This document shows positions 6,333 through 14,385 of a stretch of DNA of 15,467 nucleotides, piece after piece. Below the pieces are notes generated by a model. The model ran no database searches. It had not been told where the DNA came from and saw only the letters and a list, made by a program, of their open reading frames with translations. How positions within the stretch are numbered: position 1 is the stretch's first letter; every line of letters starts with the position of its first letter. The translations under genes and the position numbers were made by a program. The DNA comes from Zoogloeaceae bacterium (GTDB lineage: Bacteria; Pseudomonadota; Gammaproteobacteria; Burkholderiales; Rhodocyclaceae): contig SSSX01000140.1 in NCBI GenBank assembly GCA_015657735.1, positions 1-15,467 of the forward strand. Reading direction: 5' to 3'.

Positions 6333-6418
6333 GCTCCAGATCAAGGGAGAAAATTCCCCACGGTGCACAAGACGCCGCCTCCCCTGACATCGCCACCTGG
6401 AACGAGGACGAGACATCC

Positions 6419-7765
6419 ATGGCAGACTGGCCAACCCGGCGCGGGCAGGTTCGTCCGGCGCCCGAGCACTTCCTGACCGACGCGGACATCGCCGCGGTCA
6501 ACGACGGCCGGCGCGATTTCCTGCGCACGGCGCTGATCACCGCCTCCGCCGCCGTCGCCGCGCCCGCCGTGGCCCGCGCCGCCGACGGCGACCCCCACAT
6601 CCTGACCCTGCCGCCGTGGACCACCAGCCTCGGCCAACCCGTCGCCGCCCGCCCCTACGGCCTGCCGTCGCAATACGAAAAAGGGCTGCAGCGTCGCGTG
6701 TCGCCGGGCCTGACCCGCATGCCGCAGGTGTCGGTGGCGTTCACCCCGCTGCAGGGCCTGTTCGGCATCATCACCCCGTCGGGCCTGCACTTCGAGCGCC
6801 ACCACCAGGGCTGGAGCGACATCGATCCGTCCAGGCACCGCCTGATGGTGCACGGCACCGACGACGGCTTCGTCCGCCAGCCCAAGGTCTACACCGTCGA
6901 CGACATCCTGCGCCTGCCGCCGGTGTCGCGCCTGCATTTCATCGAGTGCGGCGCCAACACCGGCATGGAATGGGGCAACGTGGCGGTACCCACGGTGCAG
7001 TACAGCCACGGCATGCTGTCCTGCTCGGAATTCACCGGCGTACCGCTGCGGCTGATCCTCGAAGACTGCGGCGTCGACTGGAAAAAGGCAAGGTACGTGC
7101 TCGCCGAGGGCGCCGACGGCGCGTCGATGACCCGCACGATCCCCATCGAACTGGTGCAGTCGGACGAAGTGCTGGTCGCCTACGGCCAGAACGGCGAGAT
7201 GCTGCGCCCCGAAAACGGCTACCCGCTGCGTCTCGTGGTGCCCGGCGTGCAAGGCGTCAGCTGGGTGAAATGGCTGCGCCGCATCGAGGTCGGCGACAAA
7301 CCCTGGGCGACCAAGGACGAGGCGATCCACTACATCGACCTGCTGCCCGACGGCCAGCACCGCCAGTACACCTCGACCCAGGAATGCAAGTCGGTGATCA
7401 CCACCCCGTCGGGCGGCCAGATCCTCCTCGACAAGGGTTTCTACAACGTCTCCGGCCTCGCCTGGTCGGGGCGCGGCAAGGTCAAGCGCGTCGACGTGTC
7501 CACCGACGGCGGCGTCAACTGGCGCCCGGCCCGCGTCGACGGGCCGGTCAATTCCAAATGCCTGACCCGCTTCAACATCGACTGGCTGTGGGACGGCAAG
7601 CCGGCCATCCTGCAGTCCCGCGCGATGGACGACACCGGTTACGTCCAGCCGTCCTACGGCCAGCTGCGCGCGGTGCGCGGCACCAAGTCGATCTACCACA
7701 ACAACGCCATCCAGTCGTGGAAGGTGGCCGAAAGCGGGGAGGTGAGCAATGTCCAGGTTCTCTGA
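6419..7765 (+). CDS. soxC: Sulfane dehydrogenase SoxC, molybdenum subunit
   Basis: 448-residue periplasmic molybdoprotein of the sulfite-oxidase fold. With SoxD it oxidises the sulfane sulfur bound to SoxYZ, a six-electron step. The twin-arginine motif GRRDFLRT is at 30-37, followed by the hydrophobic stretch ITASAAVAAPAVARA. The molybdenum-ligand cysteine is C177 in HFIECGANTGMEW. The Moco domain covers about 110-310; the remainder (SGGQILLDKGFYNVSGLAWSG and on) is the dimerisation domain. ATG 6419 was chosen over in-frame ATG 6320 because 6320 falls within the predicted promoter and 448 residues suits the family. A GAGG lies 11 bases upstream, so the RBS is modest. The end overlaps soxD by 17 bases. 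Confidence 0.95.
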   Translation: MADWPTRRGQVRPAPEHFLTDADIAAVNDGRRDFLRTALITASAAVAAPAVARAADGDPHILTLPPWTTSLGQPVAARPYGLPSQYEKGLQRRVSPGLTRMPQVSVAFTPLQGLFGIITPSGLHFERHHQGWSDIDPSRHRLMVHGTDDGFVRQPKVYTVDDILRLPPVSRLHFIECGANTGMEWGNVAVPTVQYSHGMLSCSEFTGVPLRLILEDCGVDWKKARYVLAEGADGASMTRTIPIELVQSDEVLVAYGQNGEMLRPENGYPLRLVVPGVQGVSWVKWLRRIEVGDKPWATKDEAIHYIDLLPDGQHRQYTSTQECKSVITTPSGGQILLDKGFYNVSGLAWSGRGKVKRVDVSTDGGVNWRPARVDGPVNSKCLTRFNIDWLWDGKPAILQSRAMDDTGYVQPSYGQLRAVRGTKSIYHNNAIQSWKVAESGEVSNVQVL

Positions 7766-8816
7766 GACGCTGATCGCCGTCACGCTCGCCGTGGCCGCGG
7801 CGGGCACGCTGGCCGACGGCCGCTACACCGGCGTCGGCCGCCCGGCGCTGCCGGCCGAAATCCGCGCCTGGGACATCGACGTGCGGCCCGATTTCAAGGG
7901 CCTGCGCCCCGGCAGCGGCAGCGTCGCCCAGGGCGAGGAAACCTGGGAAGCCAAGTGCACGTCGTGCCACGGCAGCTTCGGCGAATCCAACGAGGTGCAT
8001 ACCCCGCTGATCGGCGGCACCACCCGGGACGACATCCGGACCGGCCACGTGCTGTCGCTGGTCAAGGGCGACGCCCCCCAGCGCACGGCGATCATGAAGG
8101 TCGCCACGGTGTCCACGCTGTTCGATTACATCAACCGCGCGATGCCGCTCACCGCCCCCAAGTCGCTGACCAACGACGAGGTGTTCGGGCTGCTGGCCTA
8201 CCTCCTCAATCAGGCCGAGATCGTGCCGGCCGACTTCGTGCTCAGCGACAGGAACATCGCCGACGTCCAGGCCCGCATGCCCAACCGCAAGGGCATGAGC
8301 ACCGACCACGGCCTGTGGCCGGGCGCCGCCGCGGCGCAGGGCGGCATCGGCAACGGCGGCAAGCCCGACGTGAAGAACAGCGCCTGCATGAGCCGCTGCA
8401 AGAGCGAGGTGCAGGTCGCGTCGCTGCTGCCGGGCTACGCCGAAACCGCCCACGGCAACCTCGCCGAGCAGAACCGGCCGGTCGGCCCGGTGCGCGGCAA
8501 GGACACCGGCGGCAAGGCCGCAACCGAAGCCCGGGCCGCCGCACCGAGCGACAACGCCGCCGCCACCAAGCTCGCCGCCGACAGCGGCTGCATGGCCTGC
8601 CACGGCGTCGCCGGCAAGATCGTCGGGCCGGGCTACAACGACGTGGCCGCGAAGTACAAGGGCCAGGCCGACGCCGAAGCCAGGCTCGCCGCCAAGCTCA
8701 AGGCCGGCGGCCAGGGGGTGTGGGGTTCGCTCCCGATGCCGCCGCAGAACCAGCTGAAGGACGACGACATCCGTCGCCTCGTCAGGTGGATCCTGTCCGG
8801 CGCCAAGGCGCAGTAA
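7749..8816 (+). CDS. soxD: Sulfane dehydrogenase SoxD, diheme cytochrome c subunit
   Basis: 355-residue exported electron-accepting subunit of SoxCD. The signal peptide is about residues 1-22. Heme 1 is C70-T-S-C-H74 in the SoxD-typical N-terminal domain, which includes TLFDYINRAMPLTAPKSLTNDEVFGLLAYLL. Heme 2 is C281-M-A-C-H285 in a C-terminal domain of cytochrome c551/c5 type, with VGPGYNDVAAKY and GVWGSLPMPPQ; M330 is the likely ligand. A central cysteine pair, C213-x3-C217, lies in the linker and may form a disulfide. An Ala/Lys-rich stretch at about 250-275 joins the domains. The start lies within the last codons of soxC, with GAGGTGAG just upstream, so the two subunits are probably translationally coupled. 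Confidence 0.95.
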   Translation: MSRFSETLIAVTLAVAAAGTLADGRYTGVGRPALPAEIRAWDIDVRPDFKGLRPGSGSVAQGEETWEAKCTSCHGSFGESNEVHTPLIGGTTRDDIRTGHVLSLVKGDAPQRTAIMKVATVSTLFDYINRAMPLTAPKSLTNDEVFGLLAYLLNQAEIVPADFVLSDRNIADVQARMPNRKGMSTDHGLWPGAAAAQGGIGNGGKPDVKNSACMSRCKSEVQVASLLPGYAETAHGNLAEQNRPVGPVRGKDTGGKAATEARAAAPSDNAAATKLAADSGCMACHGVAGKIVGPGYNDVAAKYKGQADAEARLAAKLKAGGQGVWGSLPMPPQNQLKDDDIRRLVRWILSGAKAQ

Positions 8817-8843
8817 GTCGAGATCAACCAAGGAGAGACACAC

Positions 8844-9311
8844 ATGAACCATCAACGCCGTGAAGTTCTGAAGGCCGGCGGCGGCCTCGGCCTGTTCGGC
8901 CTGCTGGCGGCCGCCGGCCTGATCACCCCGGGCGAGGCGCGCGCCGAATGGAACAAGGCCGCCTTCGACGCGAAGAACATCGAGGACACCCTGAAGGCCC
9001 TCGGCGCCGGCGCGCCGGCCAGCGCCGCCGAGGTGCAGCTCACCGCCCCGGACATCGCCGAGAACGGCGCCGTGGTGCCGGTCGGCGTGATATCGACGCT
9101 GGCCGGCGTCGAGGCCATCGCGATCCTCGTCGAGAAGAACCCCAATCCGCTGGCCGCCAGTTTCACGCTGCCGGCCGGCACCGAGCCGGGCGTGCAGACC
9201 CGCGTCAAGATGGGCCAGACCTCCGACGTCTACGCGCTGGTCAGGGCCGGTGGCAAGTTCTTCATGGCGAAGAAGGAAATCAAGGTCACGCTGGGCGGCT
9301 GCGGCGGCTGA
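8844..9311 (+). CDS. soxY: Sulfur carrier protein SoxY
   Basis: 155-residue periplasmic carrier. Thiosulfate sulfur is bound to the cysteine of its C-terminal GGCGG arm (C153, residues 151-155), which visits the active sites of SoxAX, SoxB and SoxCD. The N-terminus has a twin-arginine signal, QRREVLKAGGGLGL, and cleavage is likely after ARA near residue 34. The immunoglobulin-like body contains VVPVGVISTLAGVEAIAILVEKNPNPL. AAGGAGAG precedes the start. The length and the final GGCGG are exactly as expected. SoxY needs SoxZ, encoded 31 bases downstream, for stability and for co-export. Confidence 0.97.
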   Translation: MNHQRREVLKAGGGLGLFGLLAAAGLITPGEARAEWNKAAFDAKNIEDTLKALGAGAPASAAEVQLTAPDIAENGAVVPVGVISTLAGVEAIAILVEKNPNPLAASFTLPAGTEPGVQTRVKMGQTSDVYALVRAGGKFFMAKKEIKVTLGGCGG

Positions 9312-9342
9312 GCACGGCGCATCATCAACGAAAGGAATCGAA

Positions 9343-9654
9343 ATGGCAGATCCGATGAAGATTCGCGCCAGCGCGAAGGACGGCATCACCGAAGTCAAGG
9401 TGCTGATGAGCCACGAAATGGAAACCGGCCAGCGCAAGGACTCGTCCGGCAACCTGGTGCCGGCCCATTTCATCACCGAGGTGAGCGCCGAACACAACGG
9501 CCGGCAGGTACTGGCCGCCCAGTTCGGCACCGCGGTGTCGAAAAATCCCTATCTCGCCTTCAAGTTCAAGGGCGGCGCCAAGGGCGACAAGCTGTCGGTG
9601 AGCTGGGTGGACAGCAAGGGCGACAAACGCACCGACGAAGTCCAGATCGCCTGA
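9343..9654 (+). CDS. soxZ: Sulfur carrier partner protein SoxZ
   Basis: 103-residue partner of SoxY. It has no signal peptide of its own and is thought to be carried through the Tat pathway bound to SoxY. Family features are MKIRASAKDGITEVKVLMSHEMETGQ at the N-terminus, VPAHFITEVSAEHNGR in the middle and a C-terminal strand LSVSWVDSKGDKRTDEV. ATG 9343 is preferred over the longer open frame from 9250 because AAAGGA lies seven bases upstream, the upstream part overlaps soxY, and 103 residues is the normal length. An 88-base gap with a strong hairpin separates it from soxA. Confidence 0.96.
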   Translation: MADPMKIRASAKDGITEVKVLMSHEMETGQRKDSSGNLVPAHFITEVSAEHNGRQVLAAQFGTAVSKNPYLAFKFKGGAKGDKLSVSWVDSKGDKRTDEVQIA

Positions 9655-9688
9655 GCGCTGCCGGGCGGACGGCGTCGCCCGGCAGCGC
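9655..9688. repeat. Perfect 13-bp stem-loop immediately after soxZ
   Basis: GCGCTGCCGGGCG (9655-9667) pairs fully with 9676-9688 across an eight-base loop. It begins on the last base of the soxZ stop region. No T-run follows, so it is more likely an RNA-stabilising or partially attenuating element than a full terminator. A second, weaker hairpin, CCGCC-CCAA-GGCGG, lies at 9699-9712. Confidence 0.65.
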
Positions 9689-9742
9689 CCGCACAAGACC
9701 GCCCCAAGGCGGCCGGGACACCCCGACAACGGAGGAAGACAG

Positions 9743-10549
9743 ATGCACGCAAGACTGCACGCAGTGGTTGCCGCAGCGGCGTTCGGCCTCGCCGGCGCGG
9801 CGCTCGCCGAGGGCTCGACGATGGACGAGATCGCCCGCTACCGCGAGATGCTGGCCGAAGGCAATCCGGCCGAACTGCTCGAAGCCAAGGGCGAGGAACT
9901 GTGGAAGAAGCCGCGCGGGCCGAACAAGGTCAGCCTCGAGCAGTGCGACCTGGGCCTCGGCCCCGGCGCGCTCGACGGCGCCTACGCCCGGCTGCCGCGC
10001 TACTTTGCCGACACCAGAAAGGTGATGGACGCCGAATCCCGCGTGGTGCACTGCATGGTCACCCTGCAGGGCTTCCGCGAAGAGGACGTCACTAGGAACT
10101 GGTACTCGAAGCCCGGCCAGGAATCGGACATCGAGGCGCTGGTCACCTACATCGGCGGCCGTTCCAACGGCGCGAAGATCGACGTGCCGGCCCGCCATCC
10201 CGAAGAAGCCCGCATGGCCAAGATCGGCGAATACATCTTCTACCGCCGCAGCGGCCCACAGGATTTCTCCTGCGCCATCTGCCACGGCCAGGAAGGCAAG
10301 CGCATCCGCCTGCAGGAACTCGGCAAACTCACCACCCAGGCCGGCGCTGGCGCGGCGATGGGCAACTGGCCCTCGTACCGCGTCTCGCAGGGCGCGGTGT
10401 GGACCATGCAGCGCCGCCTGATCGACTGCATGCGCCAGGCCCGCTGGCCCGAACCCAAGTATCTCGCCGACTCCATCGTCGCGCTGGAAGTCTTCCTGCA
10501 GAAGACCGCCAGCGGCACCGTGATGCAGACCCCCGGCATCAAGCGCTGA
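9743..10549 (+). CDS. soxA: L-cysteine S-thiosulfotransferase subunit SoxA (monoheme type)
   Basis: 268-residue catalytic subunit of SoxAX, which couples thiosulfate oxidatively to the SoxY cysteine. The signal peptide is residues 1-22 (..GLAGAALA-E). The single CxxCH is C177-A-I-C-H181. C229 in RLIDCMRQARWPEP corresponds to the cysteine heme ligand that is the catalytic persulfide. The N-terminal domain, which binds a second heme in Paracoccus and Rhodovulum, has only C68 and C104, suiting a disulfide in place of that heme, as in other monoheme SoxA. The YRVSQGAVWTMQRR block is typical. GGAGGAAG precedes the start. soxX follows after 13 bases. Confidence 0.95.
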   Translation: MHARLHAVVAAAAFGLAGAALAEGSTMDEIARYREMLAEGNPAELLEAKGEELWKKPRGPNKVSLEQCDLGLGPGALDGAYARLPRYFADTRKVMDAESRVVHCMVTLQGFREEDVTRNWYSKPGQESDIEALVTYIGGRSNGAKIDVPARHPEEARMAKIGEYIFYRRSGPQDFSCAICHGQEGKRIRLQELGKLTTQAGAGAAMGNWPSYRVSQGAVWTMQRRLIDCMRQARWPEPKYLADSIVALEVFLQKTASGTVMQTPGIKR

Positions 10550-10562
10550 CCCGGAGACGACC

Positions 10563-11195
10563 ATGAAGCAGCCCCTCATCGCCTCCGTCCTCGCCGCCCT
10601 CCTCGCCCTCGCCGGCTTCGGCAGCCACGCCGCCGAACCCATCGCCGCGCAGGCCGAGCAGGTTTTCCGCAGCGGCTTTCGCGCCGACAACCCGAAATAC
10701 TGGATGACCCGCCTCGACCAGGACGAGGCCATGCGCCTGTGCAGCCAGCACAAGGACAGCCCGCCGCCCAAAGTGCGCGCGCAGATCGAAAAGGCCCAGC
10801 AGGCCACGATCCGCTATCCCGTCGACGGCAAGCTGATCGGCGACTGGAAGGAAGGCGAGAAGCTCGCCGCGGTCGGCACCGGCGGCCACATCGGCTTCAT
10901 CCAGCCCGACCCGCCCGGGCGCCTGCGCGGTGGCAACTGCTACGCCTGCCACCAGCTGGCGCCGAAGGAAGTCGCCTTCGGCACCATCGGCCCCAGCCTG
11001 CGGCACTTCGGCAAGCTGCGCGGCAGCGGCGACGACGTCATCAAGTACGTCTACGACAAGGTGTACAACTCCAACGCCTTCACCGCCTGCTCCAACATGC
11101 CGCGCTTCGGCCTGCACAACTGGCTGACGCCCGAGCAGATCACCCACCTCGTCGCCTTCCTCGTCGACCCGGCATCGCCGGTGAACCAGGACTGA
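10563..11195 (+). CDS. soxX: Cytochrome c subunit SoxX
   Basis: 210-residue electron-accepting subunit of SoxAX. The signal peptide is residues 1-23 (..LAGFGSHA-A). The heme site is C126-Y-A-C-H130, and M179 in CSNMPRFG is the expected distal ligand. It is of the longer SoxX class, with about 100 residues before the heme domain, including EAMRLCSQHKDSPP with C60. FGTIGPSLRHFG and the C-terminal LTPEQITHLVAFLVDPASPV are family-typical. CGGAGACG lies before the start, which is 13 bases from the soxA stop, consistent with joint synthesis of the heterodimer. No soxK-like small gene lies next to it. Confidence 0.95.
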   Translation: MKQPLIASVLAALLALAGFGSHAAEPIAAQAEQVFRSGFRADNPKYWMTRLDQDEAMRLCSQHKDSPPPKVRAQIEKAQQATIRYPVDGKLIGDWKEGEKLAAVGTGGHIGFIQPDPPGRLRGGNCYACHQLAPKEVAFGTIGPSLRHFGKLRGSGDDVIKYVYDKVYNSNAFTACSNMPRFGLHNWLTPEQITHLVAFLVDPASPVNQD

Positions 11196-11226
11196 CTGAG
11201 CCGGACCACCGCACGGAGACCACCGC

Positions 11227-12951
11227 ATGTCCATGAACCGCCGGGATTTCCTTCAGGTGCTGGCCGTCGCCGCGGCCGGCGGCCTGGCCCTGCACAGCGA
11301 CCCCGCCGCGGCGGCGCAGGCCGCCGCCCGCATGTACGCGCTGCCGCGCTTCGGGCAGGTCAGCCTGCTGCACATGACCGACTGCCACGCCCAGCTGCGG
11401 CCGATCCACTTCCGCGAGCCGGACGTGAACCTCGGCATCGGCCCGATGGCCGGCCAGGTGCCGCATCTGGTCGGCGAACACCTGCTGCGCCACTTCGGCA
11501 TCCGCCCCGGCAGCGCCGAGGCCCACGCCTTCACCTGCCTCGACTTCGTCAAGGCCGCCCGAACCTACGGCAAGGTCGGCGGTTTCGCCCACCTCGCCAC
11601 GCTGATCAAACAGCTCAAGGCCGGCCGCCCCGGCGCGCTGCTGCTCGACGGCGGCGACACCTGGCAGGGCTCCGGCCTCAGCCTGTGGACCGGCGCCCAG
11701 GACATGGTCGACGCCTGCAAGCTGCTCGGCGTGGACGTCATGACCCTGCACTGGGAAGCCACTTACGGCGAAGCGCGGGTCAAGGAAATCGAGGACAAGG
11801 ATTTCAAGGGCCACGTCGACATCGTCGCCCAGAACATCAAGACAGCCGATTTCGGCGACCCGGTGTTCAAGCCCTACGTGATCCGCAACATCAACGGCGT
11901 GCCGGTGGCCATCGTCGGCCAGGCCTTCCCCTACACCCCGATCGCCAACCCGCGCTGGCAGGTGCCCAACTGGAGCTACGGCATCCAGGACGACAACCTG
12001 CAGAAAGTCGTCGACGAAGCCCGTGCCGCCGGCGCCCAGGTGGTCGTCGTGCTGTCCCACAACGGCATGGACGTCGACCTGAAGATGGCCAGCCGGGTGC
12101 GCGGCGTCGACGCCATCCTCGGCGGCCACACCCACGACGGCGTGCCGGCCCCGGTGGTGGTGAGCAATGCCGGCGGCCGGACCCTCGTCACCAACGCCGG
12201 CTCCAACGGCAAATACCTCGGCGTGCTCGACCTCGAAGTCAAAGGCGGCAAGGTCACCGACTTCCGCTACAAACTGCTGCCGGTGTTCGCCAACCTGATC
12301 CCCGCCGACCCGGCGATGGCGGCCCTCATCAACAAGATGCGCGCCCCGTTCGAAGGCCGGCTCGCCGAGAAGCTCGCCGTCAGCGAGGGCCTGCTGTACC
12401 GCCGCGGCAACTTCAACGGCGCCTGGGACCAGCTCATCCTCGACGCCCTGCTCGCCGAGAAGAACGCCGAGATCGCCTTCTCGCCCGGCTTCCGCTGGGG
12501 CACCTCGCTGCTGCCCGGCGACACCATCCGGATGGAACACCTGCTCGACCAGACCGCCATCACCTACCCGTGGACCACGCTGACGATGATGAGCGGCGAG
12601 CAGATCAAGACCGTGCTCGAAGACGTCTGCGACAACCTCTTCAACCCCGACCCCTACTACCAGCAGGGCGGCGACATGGTGCGCGTCGGCGGCCTGCAGT
12701 ACGCCTGCGACCCCAATGCGGCGATGGGCCGGCGCATCACCGACATGCGCCTCCACGGCAAGCCGCTCGACGCCGGCAAGACCTACAAGGTCGCCGGCTG
12801 GGCGCCGGTGTCGGAAGAGGCCCGGAACGCCGGCGGCGAAGCGGTGTGGGATCTGGTCGCCCGCTACCTCAAGGGCCAGAAGGTGATCCGCCCGCGCGCC
12901 CTCAACCTGCCCACGCTGAAGGGCATGGCCGGCAATCCCGGCATGACCTGA
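11227..12951 (+). CDS. soxB: S-sulfosulfanyl-L-cysteine sulfohydrolase SoxB
   Basis: 574-residue dimanganese hydrolase that releases sulfate from the thiosulfonate bound to SoxYZ. The twin-arginine motif is NRRDFLQVLAV (4-14). The metallophosphatase domain shows LLHMTDCHAQL (D52, H54), LLLDGGDTWQGSG (D144), the SoxB-specific LHWEATYG where 5'-nucleotidases have GNHE, VVLSHNGMDVD (H278) and ILGGHTHDGVP (H301, H303). The C-terminal 5'-nucleotidase-like domain spans about 360-540, with FSPGFRWGTSLLPGD and TYPWTTLTMMSGEQIK. ATG 11227 and the in-frame ATG 11233 are both possible starts; CGGAGACC lies closer to the first. It is the last core sox gene, 17 bases before the metallohydrolase gene. Confidence 0.97.
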   Translation: MSMNRRDFLQVLAVAAAGGLALHSDPAAAAQAAARMYALPRFGQVSLLHMTDCHAQLRPIHFREPDVNLGIGPMAGQVPHLVGEHLLRHFGIRPGSAEAHAFTCLDFVKAARTYGKVGGFAHLATLIKQLKAGRPGALLLDGGDTWQGSGLSLWTGAQDMVDACKLLGVDVMTLHWEATYGEARVKEIEDKDFKGHVDIVAQNIKTADFGDPVFKPYVIRNINGVPVAIVGQAFPYTPIANPRWQVPNWSYGIQDDNLQKVVDEARAAGAQVVVVLSHNGMDVDLKMASRVRGVDAILGGHTHDGVPAPVVVSNAGGRTLVTNAGSNGKYLGVLDLEVKGGKVTDFRYKLLPVFANLIPADPAMAALINKMRAPFEGRLAEKLAVSEGLLYRRGNFNGAWDQLILDALLAEKNAEIAFSPGFRWGTSLLPGDTIRMEHLLDQTAITYPWTTLTMMSGEQIKTVLEDVCDNLFNPDPYYQQGGDMVRVGGLQYACDPNAAMGRRITDMRLHGKPLDAGKTYKVAGWAPVSEEARNAGGEAVWDLVARYLKGQKVIRPRALNLPTLKGMAGNPGMT

Positions 12952-12968
12952 GCGCCACGGAGACGACG

Positions 12969-13934
12969 ATGACCACCCGCCCCGCCGTCCCTCTCCCGCG
13001 CTGGCTGCGTGCCGCCATCGTCGCCCTCGTGTGCCTGCTGCCGGGGCTGGCCGCGGCCCAGGAACTCACGCCGATCCGCGTCTCCGAACACGCCTGGTAC
13101 GTCCTCGGCGACGCCGGCATGGCCTCGGGGGCCAACCGGGGTTTCAACAGCAACGCCGGCTTCGTCGTGACCGCCGACAGCGTGATCGTCATCGACGCCC
13201 TCGGCACCCCGCCGCTGGGCGAAGCGCTGCTGGCGGCAATCCGCCGGATCACCGACAAGCCGGTCCGCCGCGTCATCCTCACCCACTACCACGCCGACCA
13301 CTTCTACGGCCTGCCGGCCTTCAAGGCCGCGGGTGCCGAGGTGTGGGCCCAGCGCGCCGGGCAGGACTACTTCACCAGCGGCGAGGCCGCCGCCCGCCTC
13401 GCCCAGCGCCGGCAGGATCTCTTCCCGTGGGTCGACGAGCACACCCGCCTCGTCGAGCCCGACCGCTGGCTCGACGGCGACAGCCGCTTCGAGGACGGCG
13501 GCGTGCACTTTCGCATCGACGTCGTCGGCCCGGCCCACTCGCCCGAAGACCTGACGATCAGCGTCGACGAGGACGGCGTCGTGTTCTGCGGCGACCTTCT
13601 GTTCGCCGGCCGCATCCCCTTCGTCGGCAGCGCCGACAGCCGCCGCTGGCTGGCCGCCATCGACCGCCTCGCCGCCCGGCGGCCGAAGATCCTCGTCACC
13701 GGCCACGGCCGCCACTCCACCGACGCCGCCGCCGACCTGACCCTGACCCGCGACTATCTGCTTTACCTGCGCGAACAGATGGGCAAGGCCGTCGACGAGA
13801 TGCAGCCCTTCGACGAAGCCTATGCGCGTACCGACTGGCAGCGTTTCAGCGGCCTGCCCGCCTTCGAGGCCGCCAACCGCATCAACGCCTACGGCACCTA
13901 CCTGCTCCTCGAACGGGAATCGCTGGCCCGATGA
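12969..13934 (+). CDS. soxH: Exported metallo-beta-lactamase-fold hydrolase, SoxH-like
   Basis: 321-residue zinc hydrolase with a signal peptide (residues 1-30, hydrophobic AAIVALVCLLPGLAAA). Metal ligands are H106-x-H108-x-D110-H111 (THYHADHFYG), H190 (GPAHS), D209 (FCGDLLF) and H246 (VTGHG), a complete two-metal site. The fold starts with SNAGFVVTADSVIVIDALG. It resembles SoxH, which ends the Paracoccus sox cluster, and metallohydrolases linked to quinoprotein systems; SoxH is not needed for thiosulfate oxidation and its substrate is unknown. The open frame runs upstream through soxB out of phase, so ATG 12969, after CGGAGACGACG, is taken as the start. soxW-like follows after four bases, suggesting coupling. 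Confidence 0.85.
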   Translation: MTTRPAVPLPRWLRAAIVALVCLLPGLAAAQELTPIRVSEHAWYVLGDAGMASGANRGFNSNAGFVVTADSVIVIDALGTPPLGEALLAAIRRITDKPVRRVILTHYHADHFYGLPAFKAAGAEVWAQRAGQDYFTSGEAAARLAQRRQDLFPWVDEHTRLVEPDRWLDGDSRFEDGGVHFRIDVVGPAHSPEDLTISVDEDGVVFCGDLLFAGRIPFVGSADSRRWLAAIDRLAARRPKILVTGHGRHSTDAAADLTLTRDYLLYLREQMGKAVDEMQPFDEAYARTDWQRFSGLPAFEAANRINAYGTYLLLERESLAR

Positions 13935-13938
13935 GGCG

Positions 13939-14385
13939 ATGAAAGCCCTGCTGCGCCTCTGCCTGGCGACGCTGCTGATCGCCGGCGGCCCGGCCCTCGC
14001 CCGCGGCCCGCTGGCGTCCACGCTCCACGAAGCGGGGCGCGGCGACCTGCTTTACGTGGTCCTGTTCAGCCTGCCCGACTGCGCCTACTGCGTCGCCATC
14101 CGCGATGCCTACCTGCCGGCCCTGCGCGACGACCCGCGCTTTGGCGAGCGCGTGCGCATCCGCGAAGTCGCCATCGGCAGCCCGCGTCCGCTCACCGACT
14201 TCGACGGCAGCCGGGCCACCCACGCCGACGTCGCCCGCCGCTACAACGTGAAGTTCGCCCCCACCGTGCTGTTCCTCGACGCCGCCGGCCAGCCCCGCGC
14301 CGAGGCCCTGCCCGGTGGCGACAGCGTCGGGCTGTATGGCGGCTACCTGGAAAAGCGGGTGCTGCAGGGGCTGGAACGGCCATGA
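13939..14385 (+). CDS. soxW: Periplasmic thioredoxin-like protein, SoxW-like
   Basis: 148-residue thioredoxin-fold protein with a signal peptide (residues 1-22, ..LLIAGGPALA-R). The redox motif is C48-A-Y-C51 in FSLPDCAYC, and the cis-proline is P108 in KFAPTVLFLD. A likely role is keeping Sox cysteines, such as the SoxY arm, in the right redox state, as for SoxW of Paracoccus. Its usual membrane electron donor (SoxV/CcdA) is not in this window. CAYC differs from classical thioredoxin CGPC. ATG 13939 lies four bases after the previous stop and begins the signal peptide; the longer frame from 13822 overlaps the preceding gene. The symbol is by context and fold. Confidence 0.75.
   Translation: MKALLRLCLATLLIAGGPALARGPLASTLHEAGRGDLLYVVLFSLPDCAYCVAIRDAYLPALRDDPRFGERVRIREVAIGSPRPLTDFDGSRATHADVARRYNVKFAPTVLFLDAAGQPRAEALPGGDSVGLYGGYLEKRVLQGLERP

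Larger units (their letters stand above)
6137..6418. promoter_or_regulatory. Divergent control region between fccAB and the sox operon
   Basis: 282 bases without a convincing gene. The fccA-proximal half is GC-rich apart from an AT-rich patch at about 6184-6197. The centre (about 6290-6335) is strongly AT-rich and holds the palindrome and sox promoter listed separately. No clear minus-strand promoter with two good boxes was found for fccA. Confidence 0.6.

Noticed and set aside
6320..6418. Earlier ATG for soxC at 6320
   Set aside because: It lies within the predicted promoter between the -35 and -10 boxes, and would put 33 untypical residues before the Tat region.
7572..9530. 652-codon open frame on the minus strand opposite soxD, soxY and soxZ
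   Set aside because: It is antisense to three recognised sox genes. Its translation is low-complexity (Gly/Ala/Val/Arg/His rich) with no domain, a common by-product of high GC content.
11140..12756. 538-codon minus-strand open frame opposite soxB
   Set aside because: It mirrors soxB codons, shows no motifs, and soxB has a full set of catalytic residues on the other strand.
11685..12968. Upstream in-frame extension of the metallohydrolase gene through soxB
   Set aside because: This part is Arg/Pro-rich out-of-phase soxB sequence. A signal peptide and ribosome binding site mark the real start at 12969.
12864..14021. 385-codon minus-strand open frame opposite soxH and soxW
   Set aside because: It is antisense to two well-supported genes with signal peptides and active sites, and its own composition is shadow-like.
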